Assembly (NCBI GenBank): GCA_025361335.1
Contig: JANYAK010000047.1
Span: forward strand, 1 to 53,916
Length of the DNA stretch: 53,916 nucleotides
Reading direction: 5' to 3'
From: Coriobacteriia bacterium
GTDB taxonomy: Bacteria; Actinomycetota; Coriobacteriia; Anaerosomatales; PALSA-660
Each line of letters starts with the position of its first letter. Position 1 is the stretch's first letter. The notes beneath the pieces are model-generated. The model saw only the letters and a program-made list of their open reading frames with translations, was not told the origin of the DNA and searched no databases. Below are positions 43,253 to 53,522 of the stretch, one piece after another. A program made the translations under genes and the position numbers.

Positions 43253-44671
43253 ATGTCCGGCCCCGCCTCGCCGACGACCCTGCTCAAGATCGCCGGTGCC
43301 ATCCTTGGCGGCGGCGCTCTCGTCGGCGTCCTGTACGCGGCCGTTCGCAGCGGAGTCGTCGACCCGATACCCTCCGTGGCCTCCCAACGAGACATCCACG
43401 ACTTCGGCGACCGGATCCTCGTCATAGCGCCTCATCCCGATGACGAGGTCATCGGCCCCGGGGGCCTCATCGCCCTCGCGAGGGAGAACGGGGTCCAGGT
43501 GCGCGTGGTCCTGGTGACCGTGGGTGACGGCTACCGAAGGGCGGCCGCCCGACTCACCCCGGGTCCGCTGACACCTGCCTCGTTCCTCGCCCTCGGCCTC
43601 GAGCGCCACCGTGAGAGCTCCCTCGCCCTCGCCTCCCTCGGGGTCCCGCCCGAGGACCGCATCTATCTGGCCTACGCCGACGGAAGCATCAACTCCCTGT
43701 GGGACAGGGACTGGGATCTTGACCACCCGCATCTGGGATCGAGCGGGCAGACGCGCGTGCCGTACCCGTTCGCCGAGAAGCCGGGAACTGTGTTCTGCGG
43801 TGCCAACCTTGCCGGAGACCTCGAGCGGATCATCTCTGAGTACAAACCCACATCCGTCGTGTATCCGGACCCGAGCGAACACCACCACGACCACTGGGCG
43901 ACGTCCGCGTTCACGGAGTACGCGCTCGATGCCGTCGACTACCCGGGGCGCCGCATGACCTACATCGTCCACGTCGGGCTGTATCCGTTCCCGTGGGCCT
44001 ACGCTCCCGGACTGTACCTGCGCCCGCCACCCTCGCTCAAGGAGATCGGCACCCATTGGGGCTCGCTCCCGCTGCCCGAAGCCGTCGAGCAGCGCAAGCA
44101 CCGCGCCATCGACGACTACGCGAGCCAGATGCGGGTCCCCGACCTGCGCGTGTTCCTCCTCGCGTTCGTGCGTCGCAACGAGCTGTTCGGCACGTGGTCG
44201 CGCCCTGCCCTCCGCACGATCGGCACGGACACGCCGCCCGTGGACGACCCGCGCGACGTGGTCATACATGAACCGCCGTCGAAGGACGTCGCACTGGGGC
44301 TCTCGTCGCGGCGACGCATCAGGGACATACGCATGGTGCGCGGTCCGCACCGGGTGTGGGTGGGCATCACAGGTCCGGCCCGACCTCCGCGAGATGCTCG
44401 CTACGACTTCAGGCTGCGGCTGCTCGGCGGGTCCGCCCTGCCCGCCCGGCTCGACGTCGCCATCATCGGCGACAAGGTCGAAGTCATGCGACTCGCCGCC
44501 GACAGCCTTGCCCCCCAGGTGAAGGTCTCGCGGTCGGGCGACACCACGTGGATCGGGCTGCCACTCGGCATCTTCGCCGACCATACCTTCGCCATGGTGT
44601 CGGGGCAGATGCGGGTCCCCGCCGACGCCCCGAAGGGGTACCGAAGCGTGTGGCGGTCGATCCGGCTCTGA
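43253..44671 (+). CDS. PIG-L/LmbE-family deacetylase, membrane-anchored
   Basis: 472 residues. An N-terminal membrane helix (about 9-30) precedes the PIG-L domain with the zinc motif APHPDDEVIGPGG and the downstream EHHHDHWATSAF. Such enzymes remove acetyl from GlcNAc-linked substrates such as mycothiol precursors or cell-wall glycans. Residues about 340-472 form an extra beta-rich domain unusual for small LmbE proteins. No mycothiol-synthesis gene is adjacent. The 5' untranslated region begins after the 6C RNA. Confidence 0.88.
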   Translation: MSGPASPTTLLKIAGAILGGGALVGVLYAAVRSGVVDPIPSVASQRDIHDFGDRILVIAPHPDDEVIGPGGLIALARENGVQVRVVLVTVGDGYRRAAARLTPGPLTPASFLALGLERHRESSLALASLGVPPEDRIYLAYADGSINSLWDRDWDLDHPHLGSSGQTRVPYPFAEKPGTVFCGANLAGDLERIISEYKPTSVVYPDPSEHHHDHWATSAFTEYALDAVDYPGRRMTYIVHVGLYPFPWAYAPGLYLRPPPSLKEIGTHWGSLPLPEAVEQRKHRAIDDYASQMRVPDLRVFLLAFVRRNELFGTWSRPALRTIGTDTPPVDDPRDVVIHEPPSKDVALGLSSRRRIRDIRMVRGPHRVWVGITGPARPPRDARYDFRLRLLGGSALPARLDVAIIGDKVEVMRLAADSLAPQVKVSRSGDTTWIGLPLGIFADHTFAMVSGQMRVPADAPKGYRSVWRSIRL

Positions 44672-44734
44672 GGCGCCGACCTCCTCGGAGATAGGACGCG
44701 GAACGACGTTCACGCTTCGGCTGCCCCGGGCCAC

Positions 44735-45421
44735 CTAGCGGATCAGCGGGTCGATACCCGCCTGCCGCATGAGCAGCGCCAACACGACAACGCCGCACAC
44801 GACGGCGAGCTCGGCGAGCCTTCGGCGCCGCCGCGGCGTCAGGTCGGGCCGGGATTCCGGGCCGCGCGCGCGCTCCCACACGACGAGTGCGACCCACCCC
44901 ATCGCTATCAGGACTCCAGCGAACGCCCACGCCCCCACCGTGTCGGATGGCCAGTGGACTCCCAGGTAGATGCGGGAGAGGGCCACCCCCAGCACCCCGA
45001 CGAGCGACCCGACGACCGCGACCGCCTTCCGCCACGCCGGCCCGCTGCCTCGCAACGCGAACAGCGCGAGCAGGCCGAAGCAGAGCAGGGACGCCATCGC
45101 GTGTCCTGACGGGAAGCTCGCGCCGGTGGGCACATTGATCAGCATCCCCGCCACGGGGGGTCTCGGACGAGCGAACGCCGTCTTCAGCCACACGGACACG
45201 AGCGGGTCGAGTGCCATGAGCGCACCGAGCACGACAGCGGACCTGCGACTGCCCCACGCCAGGAGCAGGACGACGGCGGCGACCGAGATTCCCGTCATGA
45301 CGCTCGCGTCGCCCACGAGCGTCGCTATCCAGAACACGCGCGTGAGCGCGGGCGAGGAGACATGCCTGACGGCGGTCGTGACGGCGGAATCGAAGCCCGC
45401 GACCGCGCCGAAGTCCACCAT
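44735..45421 (-). CDS. PAP2-family membrane phosphatase
   Basis: 228 residues with six membrane helices and the three phosphatase motifs: KTAFARPRPP, FPSGHAMAS and SRIYLGVHWPSDTVG. Likely dephosphorylates undecaprenyl pyrophosphate or phosphatidic acid. It starts 12 bases after the pyrophosphatase gene on the same strand, so one transcript carries a soluble and a membrane phosphohydrolase. Confidence 0.92.
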   Translation of the reverse strand: MVDFGAVAGFDSAVTTAVRHVSSPALTRVFWIATLVGDASVMTGISVAAVVLLLAWGSRRSAVVLGALMALDPLVSVWLKTAFARPRPPVAGMLINVPTGASFPSGHAMASLLCFGLLALFALRGSGPAWRKAVAVVGSLVGVLGVALSRIYLGVHWPSDTVGAWAFAGVLIAMGWVALVVWERARGPESRPDLTPRRRRRLAELAVVCGVVVLALLMRQAGIDPLIR

Positions 45422-45433
45422 CGCGACCCGGCC

Positions 45434-47062
45434 CTACGGCCGGCCGGCGGATTCGACCAGCCGCGGTGCGACCTGCTTCTTGCGCGACAGCATCCCGTCG
45501 AACCACGCGGACCCGGAATCGAAGGACACGCCGAACGCGCGCTCGGCGAGCCGCCTCTTGCCGACGACGAGCAGCTCGCTGCCCTCCCGAACCACATCGG
45601 TCACCATCAGGAGAGCGGCCCCGTAGCCGCGCTCCGTGGCCATGTGCTCCATGTGGGCGATCAGATCGTCCCTGTAGGCCAGCACCTCGTCCGCGTCCAC
45701 GGTCTCCACCTGGGAGATCGAGACCGATGTGTCGCCGATGCGGTACTCCTTCAGGTCCGCCCTCACCACGTCGCCCACGGAGAACGTCCTTCCCAGGCTG
45801 CGCGCCCGGAAGATCTCCATCCCGAACGCTCTGTGGTCCAACCCGAGCTCGCCCGCGAGACGCTCCGCGACATCGCGGTCGGTGTCCGTGGTCGTCGGGG
45901 ACTTCAGCATGACCGTGTCGGTCAGCACGGCCGACAGCATGAGGCCGGCCATGGGCGCCGGCACGCGCACGCCGAGCTGACGATAGCGTTCGGCCACGAT
46001 CGTGGCTGTCGAGCCCACAGGCAGATTGAGGAAGGTTATCGGGTACGCGGTCTCGATGTCACCCACACGGTGGTGGTCGACTATCTCCACGACCGCCGCC
46101 TCCTCGACCCCGTCCGCGGACTGGGACTTCTCGTTGTGGTCGACCAGGATCACGCGCCTTCTCGGGGCCCGCGCCACGTTGGTGCGCGTCAGCATTCCCT
46201 TCAGACGGCCGTCGCCGTCGACCACGATCGCCTCGCGCTGCGGCGAGGCGAAGAGATCCTCGGTGGCCTCGGACAGCAGAGTGTCCGGTTCGACCAGCAG
46301 CGCATCCGTCTCCATCATCTCGCGAGCCAGATGCGACAGGTTCACGAGCCGCGCGGCCCCGTACGTATCCTTCGGCGTCACGACGACGGCACAGCCGCTG
46401 GCCCGCGCCATGCTCAAGACGTCGTCGTCGGGTATGCTGCCGCCCGTCGCGACCAGGCACGCCACCCCGGCCTCGATGGCCATCGGCTGGGTGCGGCGCC
46501 GGTCACCCACGATGAGCACGTCCCCGGGCTTCAGGTAGCCGAGCATCGTCTGGGGTTCCATCGCGCCGATGAGGACGTCGCCCGTCAGGGACGCGGACGG
46601 TTCTCCCGTCAGGAGCTGCCCCTCGAGGACCTCGACGAGCCTCGCGACGGTGACGGGGCGCCCGGTGAATCCCGACACCGTGAGGTCCTCGACATAACGC
46701 GCCGCGAGCGCCGCCATGGAGACGAGTCCGAGAACCGCATCGCCGTCGACCACCGGAAGGCCGCGAACCCCGTGCTCGGCCAACAGGGCGCCGACGGCGA
46801 GCAGTGTGTCCTCGGGACCTACGGTGACGGTGTCCGTCGTCATGACGTCGCACACGCGCGTCCGGACGTGTTCGATCAGCTCCGGGACGGGCACGCCGAA
46901 GCGCTCGAACGTCCACGCTGTCTCCGGGGGAACCGCACCCAAGCGCACCGGCAGGTACGCGTGAGCGGGGTCGGTGAGGTTCTTCAGATGAGCGTACGCG
47001 ACGGCCGAACATATCGAGTCGTTGTCCGGATTGCGATGCCCGAGAACCAGGATCGGTCCCAT
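45434..47062 (-). CDS. ppaC: Manganese-dependent (family II) inorganic pyrophosphatase with CBS domains
   Basis: 542 residues from ATG 47062. The DHH domain opens VLGHRNPDNDSICSA, is interrupted by an insert (about 65-310) of CBS, DRTGG and CBS domains (VCDVMTTDTVTVG, VLIGAMEPQTML, AREMMETDALLV), and resumes with ILVDHNEKSQ, VEIVDHHRVGD and the DHHA2 domain ending FDGMLSRKKQVAPRL. CBS-PPases hydrolyse PPi under control of adenine nucleotides. Only the common nucleotide-binding architecture is visible, not the effector. Confidence 0.94.
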   Translation of the reverse strand: MGPILVLGHRNPDNDSICSAVAYAHLKNLTDPAHAYLPVRLGAVPPETAWTFERFGVPVPELIEHVRTRVCDVMTTDTVTVGPEDTLLAVGALLAEHGVRGLPVVDGDAVLGLVSMAALAARYVEDLTVSGFTGRPVTVARLVEVLEGQLLTGEPSASLTGDVLIGAMEPQTMLGYLKPGDVLIVGDRRRTQPMAIEAGVACLVATGGSIPDDDVLSMARASGCAVVVTPKDTYGAARLVNLSHLAREMMETDALLVEPDTLLSEATEDLFASPQREAIVVDGDGRLKGMLTRTNVARAPRRRVILVDHNEKSQSADGVEEAAVVEIVDHHRVGDIETAYPITFLNLPVGSTATIVAERYRQLGVRVPAPMAGLMLSAVLTDTVMLKSPTTTDTDRDVAERLAGELGLDHRAFGMEIFRARSLGRTFSVGDVVRADLKEYRIGDTSVSISQVETVDADEVLAYRDDLIAHMEHMATERGYGAALLMVTDVVREGSELLVVGKRRLAERAFGVSFDSGSAWFDGMLSRKKQVAPRLVESAGRP

Positions 47063-47081
47063 ACCCCCGCCTCCGTCCCGC

Positions 47082-49310
47082 CTAGCCCTCGATCTTGCGC
47101 AGCGGAGCGAACCCGGCGAGCAGGGTCTTCTCGCCCGTGTCCCCCGCGAAGTCGACGGCGATCCTGTCACCCTTCACCGATACCACCCGGCCGCGGCCGA
47201 AGGTCTTGTGCTCGACGATGTCGCCGGCGACGAACGTCTCGGCTGGGCCCGCGGGAGTCGCCGCACGTGGCGCCCCCGATCCGAACACCCGCCCGCCGCC
47301 CGACGAGGAAGCGGGCTCCCTCCACGTCGGCCGTCCGTAGCGGTCGCCACGCCGTGCGGTGGTGCGTTCGGCCCCCGCCGAGCCGATGCCTTCCGTGCGC
47401 ATGTGCTCGTCAGGTATCTCTCCCATGAACATGCTGGGGGGATTGTACTGGCTCGCGCCGTAGATGGTCCGCTGGTATGCATGGGTCAGGTAGAGCCTCT
47501 CGCGCGCCCGTGTGATCCCGACGTACGCGAGCCGCCGCTCCTCCTCCAAGCCCTTCGGCTCGAACATGGAGTTCGCGTGGGGGAACAGACCGTCCTCCAT
47601 GCCGACGATGAAGACGACCGGGAACTCGAGCCCCTTCGCCGTGTGCAGTGTCATGAGAGTGACCGCGCGATCCCCCTGCTGGAGGCTGTCCAGATCGGTG
47701 CGAAGGGCCACCCACTCCAGAAAGTCAGAGAACTCAGCGTCGGGATGCGCGGAATCGAACTCGTCCACGACGCCGAAGAACTCCCGGATGTTCTCTACGC
47801 GGCCCCGGGCCTCGTCGGTATGCTCGGCTTCGAGCGCGGCAATGAGACCAGACAGCTCGACGATGCGCTCGACGCGCTCCCGCATCGTCTCCGCCTCGAC
47901 GGCGCGCATCTCCACCAAGAGGGCGGCGAACGCCGTGACCTTGGCCCTCGGTCCACTCGTGAGCCACTGTTGCCCGGCGGCCAGGACCACCGCGTGGGAC
48001 AGTGTGATGCCATCGGCGCGCGCCTGATCCTCGAGCACGCCGATGGTGGTGAGCCCGATGCCACGCTTCGGCTGGTTGATGATGCGCTTGAGCGGCACCG
48101 GATCCGCGGGGTTCACCATGGTTCGCAGGTAAGCGATCACGTCCCGGATCTCCGCGCGATCGAAGAAGCGGGTCCCGCCGACGAGCTGGTACGGCACCCC
48201 CGTGCGCAGGAACTGGTCCTCCAAGACGCGCGACTGGGCGTTCGTTCGGTAGAACACCGCGAAGTCCGAGTACGTGCGCCCGTCCTCCCGAAGGAGACGC
48301 TCGATCTCGTCGACCACGAATCGGACCTCGTCGCGCTCGTCGGCCGCCAGATAGCGGGTGATGGCCTCGCCCTCGGCGTTGGCCGTCCACAGCGTCTTGG
48401 GCTTGCGGTCCGCATTGTTGGCGACCACGTAGTTCGCGGCGGCGAGGATCGTCTTGGTGGAGCGGTAATTCTCCTCGAGCTTGACGACGTGAGCCTCCGG
48501 ATAGTCCTGCTCGAAGTCCAGGATGTTGCGGATGTCCGCGCCACGCCACGAGTACACCGACTGGTCGTCGTCGCCGACCACCATGAGGTTGCGATGCGTG
48601 GCCGCCAGGATGTTCACCATAGTGTATTGCGCTCGGTTGGTGTCCTGGTATTCGTCCACGAGAATGTGGCTGAACCGGCCCCGCCAGCGCTCGAGGGCCT
48701 CGGGGCGGTCCTGCAGAAGCCGCACGCCGTTGACGAGCAGATCGTCGAAGTCCATGGCGTTGGCCTGGTGCAGGCGGCGCTCGTACTCGGAGTACACCTT
48801 GGCGGTGAGCTTCTCGGGCGGCGTCGATGCCGCCGCGGCATAGGCGGCCGCGTCGACGAGCTCGCTCTTCGCGGACGAGATCCTGTTCACGAACGAGGAG
48901 GCGGGGTAGCGCTTCAGGTCGATGTCGAGCGTGGTGATCACGGTGGAGAGCATCCGCTTGCGATCGTCCTCGTCATAGATGGTCCACGACGGAGAGTAGC
49001 CAAGAAGGTCCCCGTCGCGACGCAGCATCCGGACGCACAGGGCGTGGAACGTCATGACCCACATGGCGCGGGAGGACGGCCCGACGAGTTCGCCGAGGCG
49101 CTTTCGCATCTCCTCGGCGGCCTTGTTCGTAAAGGTGATGCCGAGGATGGCGTGGGTCGGGACACCGAGGTCACCCACCAAGTGGGCGATCCGGTACGTG
49201 AGCACGCGCGTCTTGCCGGATCCGGCCCCGGCCAGCACGAGCAGGGGGCCTTCCGTGGTAGTGACCGCGTCGCGCTGGGCGGGATTGAGGAGAGAGAGGT
49301 CCAAAGTCAT
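47082..49310 (-). CDS. pcrA: UvrD/PcrA-type DNA helicase
   Basis: 742 residues, superfamily 1A helicase of repair and replication-fork maintenance. Walker A AGAGSGKTRVL, TFTNKAAEEMRKRL, Walker B VDEYQDTNRAQ, GDDDQSVYSWRGAD, the LEENYRST motif, TLHTAKGLEFPVVF and YVGITRARE are present, and the C-terminal Tudor-like RNA-polymerase-binding tail (GDIVEHKTFGRGRVVSV). ATG 49310 is preceded by a -10-like TACACT nine bases before and no good ribosome site, so it may be leaderless; an ATG seven codons earlier is possible. Confidence 0.95.
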   Translation of the reverse strand: MTLDLSLLNPAQRDAVTTTEGPLLVLAGAGSGKTRVLTYRIAHLVGDLGVPTHAILGITFTNKAAEEMRKRLGELVGPSSRAMWVMTFHALCVRMLRRDGDLLGYSPSWTIYDEDDRKRMLSTVITTLDIDLKRYPASSFVNRISSAKSELVDAAAYAAAASTPPEKLTAKVYSEYERRLHQANAMDFDDLLVNGVRLLQDRPEALERWRGRFSHILVDEYQDTNRAQYTMVNILAATHRNLMVVGDDDQSVYSWRGADIRNILDFEQDYPEAHVVKLEENYRSTKTILAAANYVVANNADRKPKTLWTANAEGEAITRYLAADERDEVRFVVDEIERLLREDGRTYSDFAVFYRTNAQSRVLEDQFLRTGVPYQLVGGTRFFDRAEIRDVIAYLRTMVNPADPVPLKRIINQPKRGIGLTTIGVLEDQARADGITLSHAVVLAAGQQWLTSGPRAKVTAFAALLVEMRAVEAETMRERVERIVELSGLIAALEAEHTDEARGRVENIREFFGVVDEFDSAHPDAEFSDFLEWVALRTDLDSLQQGDRAVTLMTLHTAKGLEFPVVFIVGMEDGLFPHANSMFEPKGLEEERRLAYVGITRARERLYLTHAYQRTIYGASQYNPPSMFMGEIPDEHMRTEGIGSAGAERTTARRGDRYGRPTWREPASSSGGGRVFGSGAPRAATPAGPAETFVAGDIVEHKTFGRGRVVSVKGDRIAVDFAGDTGEKTLLAGFAPLRKIEG

Positions 49311-49392
49311 CGGACGACCAGTGTAGCGCATGCGAGGGTAATGATGGGCGCCAAGGCGACTTCCGGGCAGTAACCGCGCCGCACGCGATGCG

Positions 49393-49602
49393 CTACTTCA
49401 CGAACTTGATCATGCTGAACCCGCCAGCATCCCTCGACAGGCACGAGTCGTGGACGACGTGAGCCTCCCCCCGGGCGCGCTGCACGTTCCCGCAGTGCTC
49501 ACACACGCTCCCACCGCATACCGTGCATCGGCCGAGGCGCGCGCCGGCAACGGCACCACAGTGCCGGCACGTCCTGTCCTCGCTGGTCTCCGCCTCCGGC
49601 AT
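49393..49602 (-). CDS. Small zinc-ribbon protein
   Basis: 69 residues from ATG 49602 (GGAGAAAAGGGC upstream). Several metal-binding cysteine pairs: CRHCG, CTVCGGSVCEHCG and later HDSC. It has no recognised catalytic part and may be a zinc-dependent adaptor. It follows the DAHP synthase gene on the same strand by 50 bases. Confidence 0.55.
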   Translation of the reverse strand: MPEAETSEDRTCRHCGAVAGARLGRCTVCGGSVCEHCGNVQRARGEAHVVHDSCLSRDAGGFSMIKFVK

Positions 49603-49652
49603 GTGCCCTTTTCTCCAGGCTGGTCCCCGACAACGGCCGCGATCGTGCGGCC

Positions 49653-50444
49653 CTACACGAGTGAACGGCCGACGACCTTCGCCACCGGTTCGAGTTCGCG
49701 CACCAGCGCCCGCAGTCCTGCAAGGTCCAGCGACTGCGGCCCGTCGGAGAGCGCCCGGCGCGGGTCGGGGTGCGCCTCGACCATGAGTCCGTCGGCACCG
49801 ATGGCGATGGCGGCGCGGCACACCGGCGCGACAAGGTCCCTCTGTCCCGTCGGGTGCGAAGCGTCGACCATGATGGGGAGCGTCGAGAGCTTGTGCACGA
49901 CGGGGACCGCCGTGATGTCGAGCGTGAAGCGCGTCGACGTCTCGAACGTGCGTATCCCTCTCTCACACAGGATGACGTTGGGGTTGCTCATCGTGATGTA
50001 CTCGCTGGCCGCGAGCCACTCCTCGATGGTGGCCGCCATACCCCGCTTGAACAGGATGGGCTTGCCTGAATCGGCGGTCACGGCGCCGAGCTTCTTGAGC
50101 AGGGAGTAGTTGGCCATGTTGCGAGTACCGACCTGCAGAATGTCGGCGTACGCGTCGACGATCTCGGCGTGGGCGGAGTCGACGACCTCGGTGCAGGTGA
50201 GCAGCCCGTAGCGCTCCCCCGCCTCCCGCAGCAGCTCGAGGCCCTTCTCTTCGAGCCCCTGGAACGAGTACGGCGACGTGCGCGGCTTATATGCGCCGCC
50301 GCGAAGCACGCGGATGCCGACCTCGGCGCAGACGGCGGCGACCTCCATGATCTGATCGCGGCTCTCGACGGAGCACGGACCGGCGATGATGGTGATCCGG
50401 CCCTCGCGCGCCACCGCCCCAGCCGCGGTCTCCGGAGCGCTCAT
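49653..50444 (-). CDS. aroF: 3-deoxy-7-phosphoheptulonate (DAHP) synthase
   Basis: A 263-residue core enzyme of the type-I beta (KDOPS-like) group, first step of aromatic amino acid synthesis. Motifs: [45 protein letters not shown], and [14 protein letters not shown] with MVEAHPDP. No ACT or regulatory extension at the N-terminus. It starts 3 bases after the chorismate mutase gene, so the two may associate for feedback control. Confidence 0.96.
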   Translation of the reverse strand: MSAPETAAGAVAREGRITIIAGPCSVESRDQIMEVAAVCAEVGIRVLRGGAYKPRTSPYSFQGLEEKGLELLREAGERYGLLTCTEVVDSAHAEIVDAYADILQVGTRNMANYSLLKKLGAVTADSGKPILFKRGMAATIEEWLAASEYITMSNPNVILCERGIRTFETSTRFTLDITAVPVVHKLSTLPIMVDASHPTGQRDLVAPVCRAAIAIGADGLMVEAHPDPRRALSDGPQSLDLAGLRALVRELEPVAKVVGRSLV

Positions 50445-50447
50445 CGT

Positions 50448-50714
50448 CTACAGCTCCTTCATCACATGCAGGATGGCCTCGTAGACCTCGCGCAGGTTGT
50501 CGGCGTACAGAGGCCCACTGTTGCAGCGAGCCAGGTTGTCGAAGATCTCTTCCTCGCGCTTGGGGTCGTACAGCGACCAGCTGAGCTGAGGTTTCAGCTC
50601 GCGGATCCGCAGCGCGAGCGTCGCGCGCTCGTTGAGCGACTCGACGATCGCGCAGTCGATCGTGTCGATCCGCGCGCGGAGTGCGCCTATCTGCCCAGCA
50701 GCGTCCTCGACCAT
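50448..50714 (-). CDS. Chorismate mutase, AroQ type
   Basis: 88 residues from ATG 50714 (AAGGAG eight bases upstream). An all-helical AroQ fold: IGALRARIDTIDCAIVESLNERATLALRIRELK with the Arg and Lys, YDPKREEEIF, and a closing VYEAILHVMKEL. It makes prephenate and, next to DAHP synthase, probably acts as its regulatory partner, as in enzymes where the two are fused. An ATG ten codons earlier is less likely. Confidence 0.9.
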   Translation of the reverse strand: MVEDAAGQIGALRARIDTIDCAIVESLNERATLALRIRELKPQLSWSLYDPKREEEIFDNLARCNSGPLYADNLREVYEAILHVMKEL

Positions 50715-50793
50715 GCGCTCACTCCTTATGTCTGACGCCGACACTCGTTCTGTCTGCGTCGATGCCCTACTCGCCGGGTCGATCGTCGATCCA

Positions 50794-52344
50794 CTATTCC
50801 CACTCGATCGTTCCGGGCGGCTTCGAAGTGATGTCGTACGCCACGCGGTTGATCCCCTCGACCTCGTTGATGATGCGGTTGCTCATGCGCGCCAGCAGTT
50901 CGTGGGGTAGCCTGGCCCAGTCCGCCGTCATGGCGTCAGCGCTCGAGACGGCACGGATGATGATCGGGCGGCCGTACGTGCGCTCGTCGCCCATGACCCC
51001 GACGCTGCGGATGTCGGGAAGGACCGCGAAGTACTGCCACACCGCGCGCTCCGTGTCCCAGGCCCCGATCTCCTCCCGGACGATCGCGTCGGCGCGACGC
51101 AGGGTCTCGAGCTTCTCGCGCGTGATCTCGCCGATGATACGGACGGCGAGGCCCGGGCCCGGGAACGGTTGACGGTGAACGATCTCCTCGGGGAGACCGA
51201 GCTCGGCCCCGACCGCGCGCACCTCGTCCTTGAAGAGCGCCTTGAGCGGCTCGATGAGGTCGAAATGCACCCCGGGCGGGAACGGGATCAGGTTGTGGTG
51301 GCTCTTGATCTTGGCGGCCGTCTTGCTGCCGGACTCGATGACATCCGGGTACAGCGTCCCCTGCGCGAGCCAGCGGGCCCCCTCGAGCTTGACGGCCTCT
51401 TCGAAGAAGAGCTTCCAGAACTCCTCCCCGATGAGCCGGCGCTTGACCTCCGGATCGGTGACTCCGGCCAGAAGCGCGAGATAGCGCTCCTCGGCGTCCA
51501 CGTGGATGAGGTTCACATGGAAGTGGTCGCGGAAGGCATGGACGACCTGCTCCCCCTCATTCAGCCGCATCATGCCGTGATCGACGAACACGCACGTGAG
51601 CTGGTCGCCGATGGCCCGATGCAGGATCGCGGCCACGACGCTCGAGTCGACGCCGCCCGACAGGCCACAGATCACGCGGTCCGTCCCGACCTGGGCGCGG
51701 ATGAGGTCCACGGTCTCGTCGATGATGTTGACCATCGTCCACAGCGGGGGGATCCCCGCGATGTCGTGGAGGAATCGCTCGATGATGCGCTGGCCGAACT
51801 CGGTGTGCGCGACCTCGGGGTGGAACTGCGTCGCGTACAGCTTGCGCGCGCCGTCCTCCATGGCCGCGATGGCCGTGGTCGCCGTGCGAGCGGTCACCGT
51901 GAAGCCGTTCGGGGCCGTGCCGACGCTGTCGCGATGGCTCATCCAGCACTGCGAGCGCGCCGGCACGCCGTGAAGCAGCGCGCTGTCCGGGTCGAGCACC
52001 TCAAGCTCAGCGAAGCCGTACTCGCCGACGTCGGTCTTGGGAATCTCGCCACCGAGGTGCAGTGCGATCTCCTGGATGCCGTAGCAGAATCCGAGAACCG
52101 GGATGCCGAGCTCGAGTATCGCCGGGTCCATGTGAGGCGCCCCGTCCGCATACACGCTGGCGGGACCGCCCGACAGGATGAGCGCCGCGGGTCCGCGGCG
52201 CGTCACCTCAGCCGCGGAGATATCGAACGGGACGATCTCCGAGTACACGTGCGCCTCGCGCACCCGCCTCGCGATCAGCTGCGCATACTGGGCGCCGAAA
52301 TCCAGGACGAATACCGTGGGCTGCTGCTCGTGGTAGTCCGCCAC
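50794..52344 (-). CDS. guaA: GMP synthase (glutamine-hydrolysing)
   Basis: 516 residues. The class-I glutamine amidotransferase domain has C87 (LGFCYG), H176 and E178 (QFHPEV); the ATP pyrophosphatase domain has the P-loop SGGVDSS (229-235); the dimerisation domain ends IEWE. GTG 52344 starts just after the guaB-family stop (52351), with the site GGTAGGGCGG. Together the two genes convert IMP to GMP. Confidence 0.97.
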   Translation of the reverse strand: MADYHEQQPTVFVLDFGAQYAQLIARRVREAHVYSEIVPFDISAAEVTRRGPAALILSGGPASVYADGAPHMDPAILELGIPVLGFCYGIQEIALHLGGEIPKTDVGEYGFAELEVLDPDSALLHGVPARSQCWMSHRDSVGTAPNGFTVTARTATTAIAAMEDGARKLYATQFHPEVAHTEFGQRIIERFLHDIAGIPPLWTMVNIIDETVDLIRAQVGTDRVICGLSGGVDSSVVAAILHRAIGDQLTCVFVDHGMMRLNEGEQVVHAFRDHFHVNLIHVDAEERYLALLAGVTDPEVKRRLIGEEFWKLFFEEAVKLEGARWLAQGTLYPDVIESGSKTAAKIKSHHNLIPFPPGVHFDLIEPLKALFKDEVRAVGAELGLPEEIVHRQPFPGPGLAVRIIGEITREKLETLRRADAIVREEIGAWDTERAVWQYFAVLPDIRSVGVMGDERTYGRPIIIRAVSSADAMTADWARLPHELLARMSNRIINEVEGINRVAYDITSKPPGTIEWE

Positions 52345-52350
52345 GCCGCC

Positions 52351-53522
52351 CTACCGGCCCATTCCGACGCCTTGCGCGTTTTGAAGGCTCTTCCCCTCGG
52401 TCTGCAGCGACGGGGCGATCATGACCTCCGCCTTCTGGAAGGCCTTGAGGTTCTCGTACCCGCAGGTCGCCATCGACGTGCGAAGGCCGCCACACAGATT
52501 GAGCGCGCCGTCGTTCTCGTGCGCCGGGCCGAGAAGGATCTCCTCGAGCGTTCCCTTCACGCCCGAACGGACGCGTGTGCCCCGCGGGAGGTCCGGGTGG
52601 AAGGTCGCCATGCCCCAGTGGAAGCCGCGTCCGGGCGCCTCGCTGGCGCTCGACAGCGGCGAGCCGATCATTATGGCGTCGGCGCCCACGGCGATGGCCT
52701 TGGCAGATCGCCGCCCGTGCGCATGCCGCCGTCGGCTATGACGTTGCAGTACGTGCCGGTCTCGTCGAGGTGGCGCAGGCGGGCAGCGGCAGCGTCGGCG
52801 ATCGCGGTCCCCTGCGGCACACCGATGCCGAGCACCCTTCGGGACGTGCACGCATGGCCGGGACCGACGCCGACGAGAACGCCGACGGCCCCGGTGCGCA
52901 TGAGATGAAGCGCGCCGGAGTAGCTGCAGCAGCCACCGACGATGACCGGTATGCCGAGATCGCGGATGAAGGCGTTGAGGTCGAGCGGCTTGTCGTAGCT
53001 CGACACGTGCTCGGCGGACACGACGGTGCCCTGGATGACGAGCACGTCCAGGCCCCCGTCCATCGCGGCGCCTATGTAGCGCTCCACGTTCTGGGGGGTC
53101 AGGGATGCCGCGGCGAGAACCCCGCCGGCCTTGATCTCCTTCACGCGCTGGGTGATGAGCTCGGCTTTCACCTGCTCCTTGTAGATTCCCTGCAGCCCGC
53201 GGGTGGCGTTGTCCTTGTCGAGCGCCGCGATGGCGTCGAGTTGGGACGCCGCGTCCTGATAGCGCGTCTGGATACCTTCGAGATTCAGTACGGCGAGGCC
53301 GCCGAGTTTGCCCATGGTGACGGCGAACGCGGGATCGACGACCCCGTCCATCGCCGACGCGAGGATCGGGATCGGGAAGGAGTACGTGCGGCCGCGGAAC
53401 GGGAACTCCCAGGTGATGTTCACGTCGCGTGGGTCGCGCGTGCGACGTGACGGCACGATGGCCAGGTCGTCGAACCCGTAGGCCCTGCGAGCGGTCTTAC
53501 CCCGTCCGATCTCGATCTCCAT
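52351..53522 (-). CDS. guaB: GuaB-family IMP dehydrogenase-related protein with a one-base frameshift
   Basis: Read in two frames, the product is about 390 residues of the CBS-less GuaB3 type. Frame 1 (53522 to about 52700) runs from MEIEIGRGKTARRAYGFDDL through GVGPGHACTSR, the catalytic cysteine loop, to IADGGMRTGGDL. Frame 2 (about 52705 to 52351) resumes AKAIAVGADAIMIGSPLSSA and ends LQNAQGVGMGR. Around 52703 one base seems lost: GATCTGCCAAGGCC instead of GATCTGGCCAAGGCC. With guaA directly downstream a functional gene is expected, so an assembly error or a recent mutation is more likely than decay. Confidence 0.85.
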
